Of a stretch of DNA of 6,309 nt, positions 6,198 through 6,309 are shown in pieces. A program made the position numbers and the translations under genes. Source of the DNA: Flavobacteriaceae bacterium (lineage in GTDB: Bacteria > Bacteroidota > Bacteroidia > Flavobacteriales > Flavobacteriaceae); contig JAMPYA010000134.1 of NCBI GenBank assembly GCA_023700885.1, positions 1-6,309 on the forward strand. Direction: 5' to 3'. A model generated the notes under the pieces. The model had not been told where the DNA came from. It made no database searches and worked only from the letters and a program-made list of their open reading frames with translations. Within the stretch, counting starts at the first letter, position 1, and each line of letters begins with the position of its first letter.

Positions 6198-6309
6198 TAT
6201 TTCAGGTTATAATCTGATTTGCCTCCAGTTTTTTCTAGCAACATTATTTCCTTTATAATCATTGCTTTAGAAACAGATTTACACATATCATAAACCGTTA
6301 AAGCAGCAG
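6197..6309 (-). CDS. moaC: Cyclic pyranopterin monophosphate synthase MoaC (partial, C-terminal 36 residues)
   Basis: Only the end of the gene is present; the rest lies beyond the right edge. The frame reads AALTVYDMCKSVSKAM, then a L-L-E-K-T-G-G-K-S segment and a short tail to the TAA at 6199-6197. This is the highly conserved MoaC C-terminus. The Asp and Lys of Y-D-M-C-K correspond to catalytic Asp128 and Lys131 of the E. coli enzyme. MoaC acts after MoaA to form cyclic pyranopterin monophosphate, the first stable Moco intermediate, in the cytoplasm. The stop codon overlaps the start of the mobA-like gene by one base, which ties the two into one operon. The visible part is intact and without frameshift. 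Confidence 0.92.
   Translation of the reverse strand, partial: AALTVYDMCKSVSKAMIIKEIMLLEKTGGKSDYNLK

Noticed and set aside
1..6309. Mobile element, CRISPR array, tRNA or rRNA
   Set aside because: Almost all of the window is coding for conserved metabolic proteins; no terminal inverted repeats, spaced repeats, cloverleaf or rRNA-like stretch was seen.

Overview
The window is a very AT-rich stretch (about 30% G+C by eye) in which every supportable gene lies on the minus strand. The base composition, the absence of Shine-Dalgarno sequences and the protein sequences point to a member of the Bacteroidota, most likely Flavobacteriia. Relevant traits are the extended CoxII with a C-N-K-I-C-G CuA loop and the MobA-like protein with an N-terminal extra domain. 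I do not name a genus.

In the direction of transcription (high to low coordinates) there are two functional blocks. The first, about 6309 to 3969, is a molybdenum-cofactor (Moco) block. It holds the C-terminal end of moaC, a MobA-like nucleotidyltransferase with a degenerate MobB-like N-terminal domain, and a MoeB/MoeZ-type E1-like adenylyltransferase with a degenerate rhodanese tail. moaC and the mobA-like gene overlap by one base, and the mobA-like and moeB genes are almost contiguous. These proteins would make cyclic pyranopterin monophosphate, activate the MoaD sulfur carrier and attach the nucleotide to molybdopterin.

The second block, 3953 to 1, belongs to the aa3-type cytochrome c oxidase. 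It holds a DUF420 membrane protein related to the oxidase-maturation factor CtaM, heme O synthase (ctaB), CoxII with its CuA site (ctaC), and the first 449 residues of CoxI (ctaD), which runs off the left edge. The DUF420 gene starts 15 bp after moeB, so it may be transcribed with the Moco genes. A 156-bp gap before ctaB is the only sizeable intergenic region and the likely place for the ctaB-ctaC-ctaD promoter.

Together the window joins cofactor synthesis for molybdoenzymes to the synthesis and maturation of the terminal oxidase. Genes for oxidase subunits III and IV, SCO and heme A synthase are not in the window. I see no RNA gene, mobile element, CRISPR array or clear intrinsic terminator. 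The region looks like ordinary core metabolism. The points of interest are residue substitutions (CuA loop, electron-entry Trp, missing zinc cysteines), the two degenerate domains and the gene order, not a new system.
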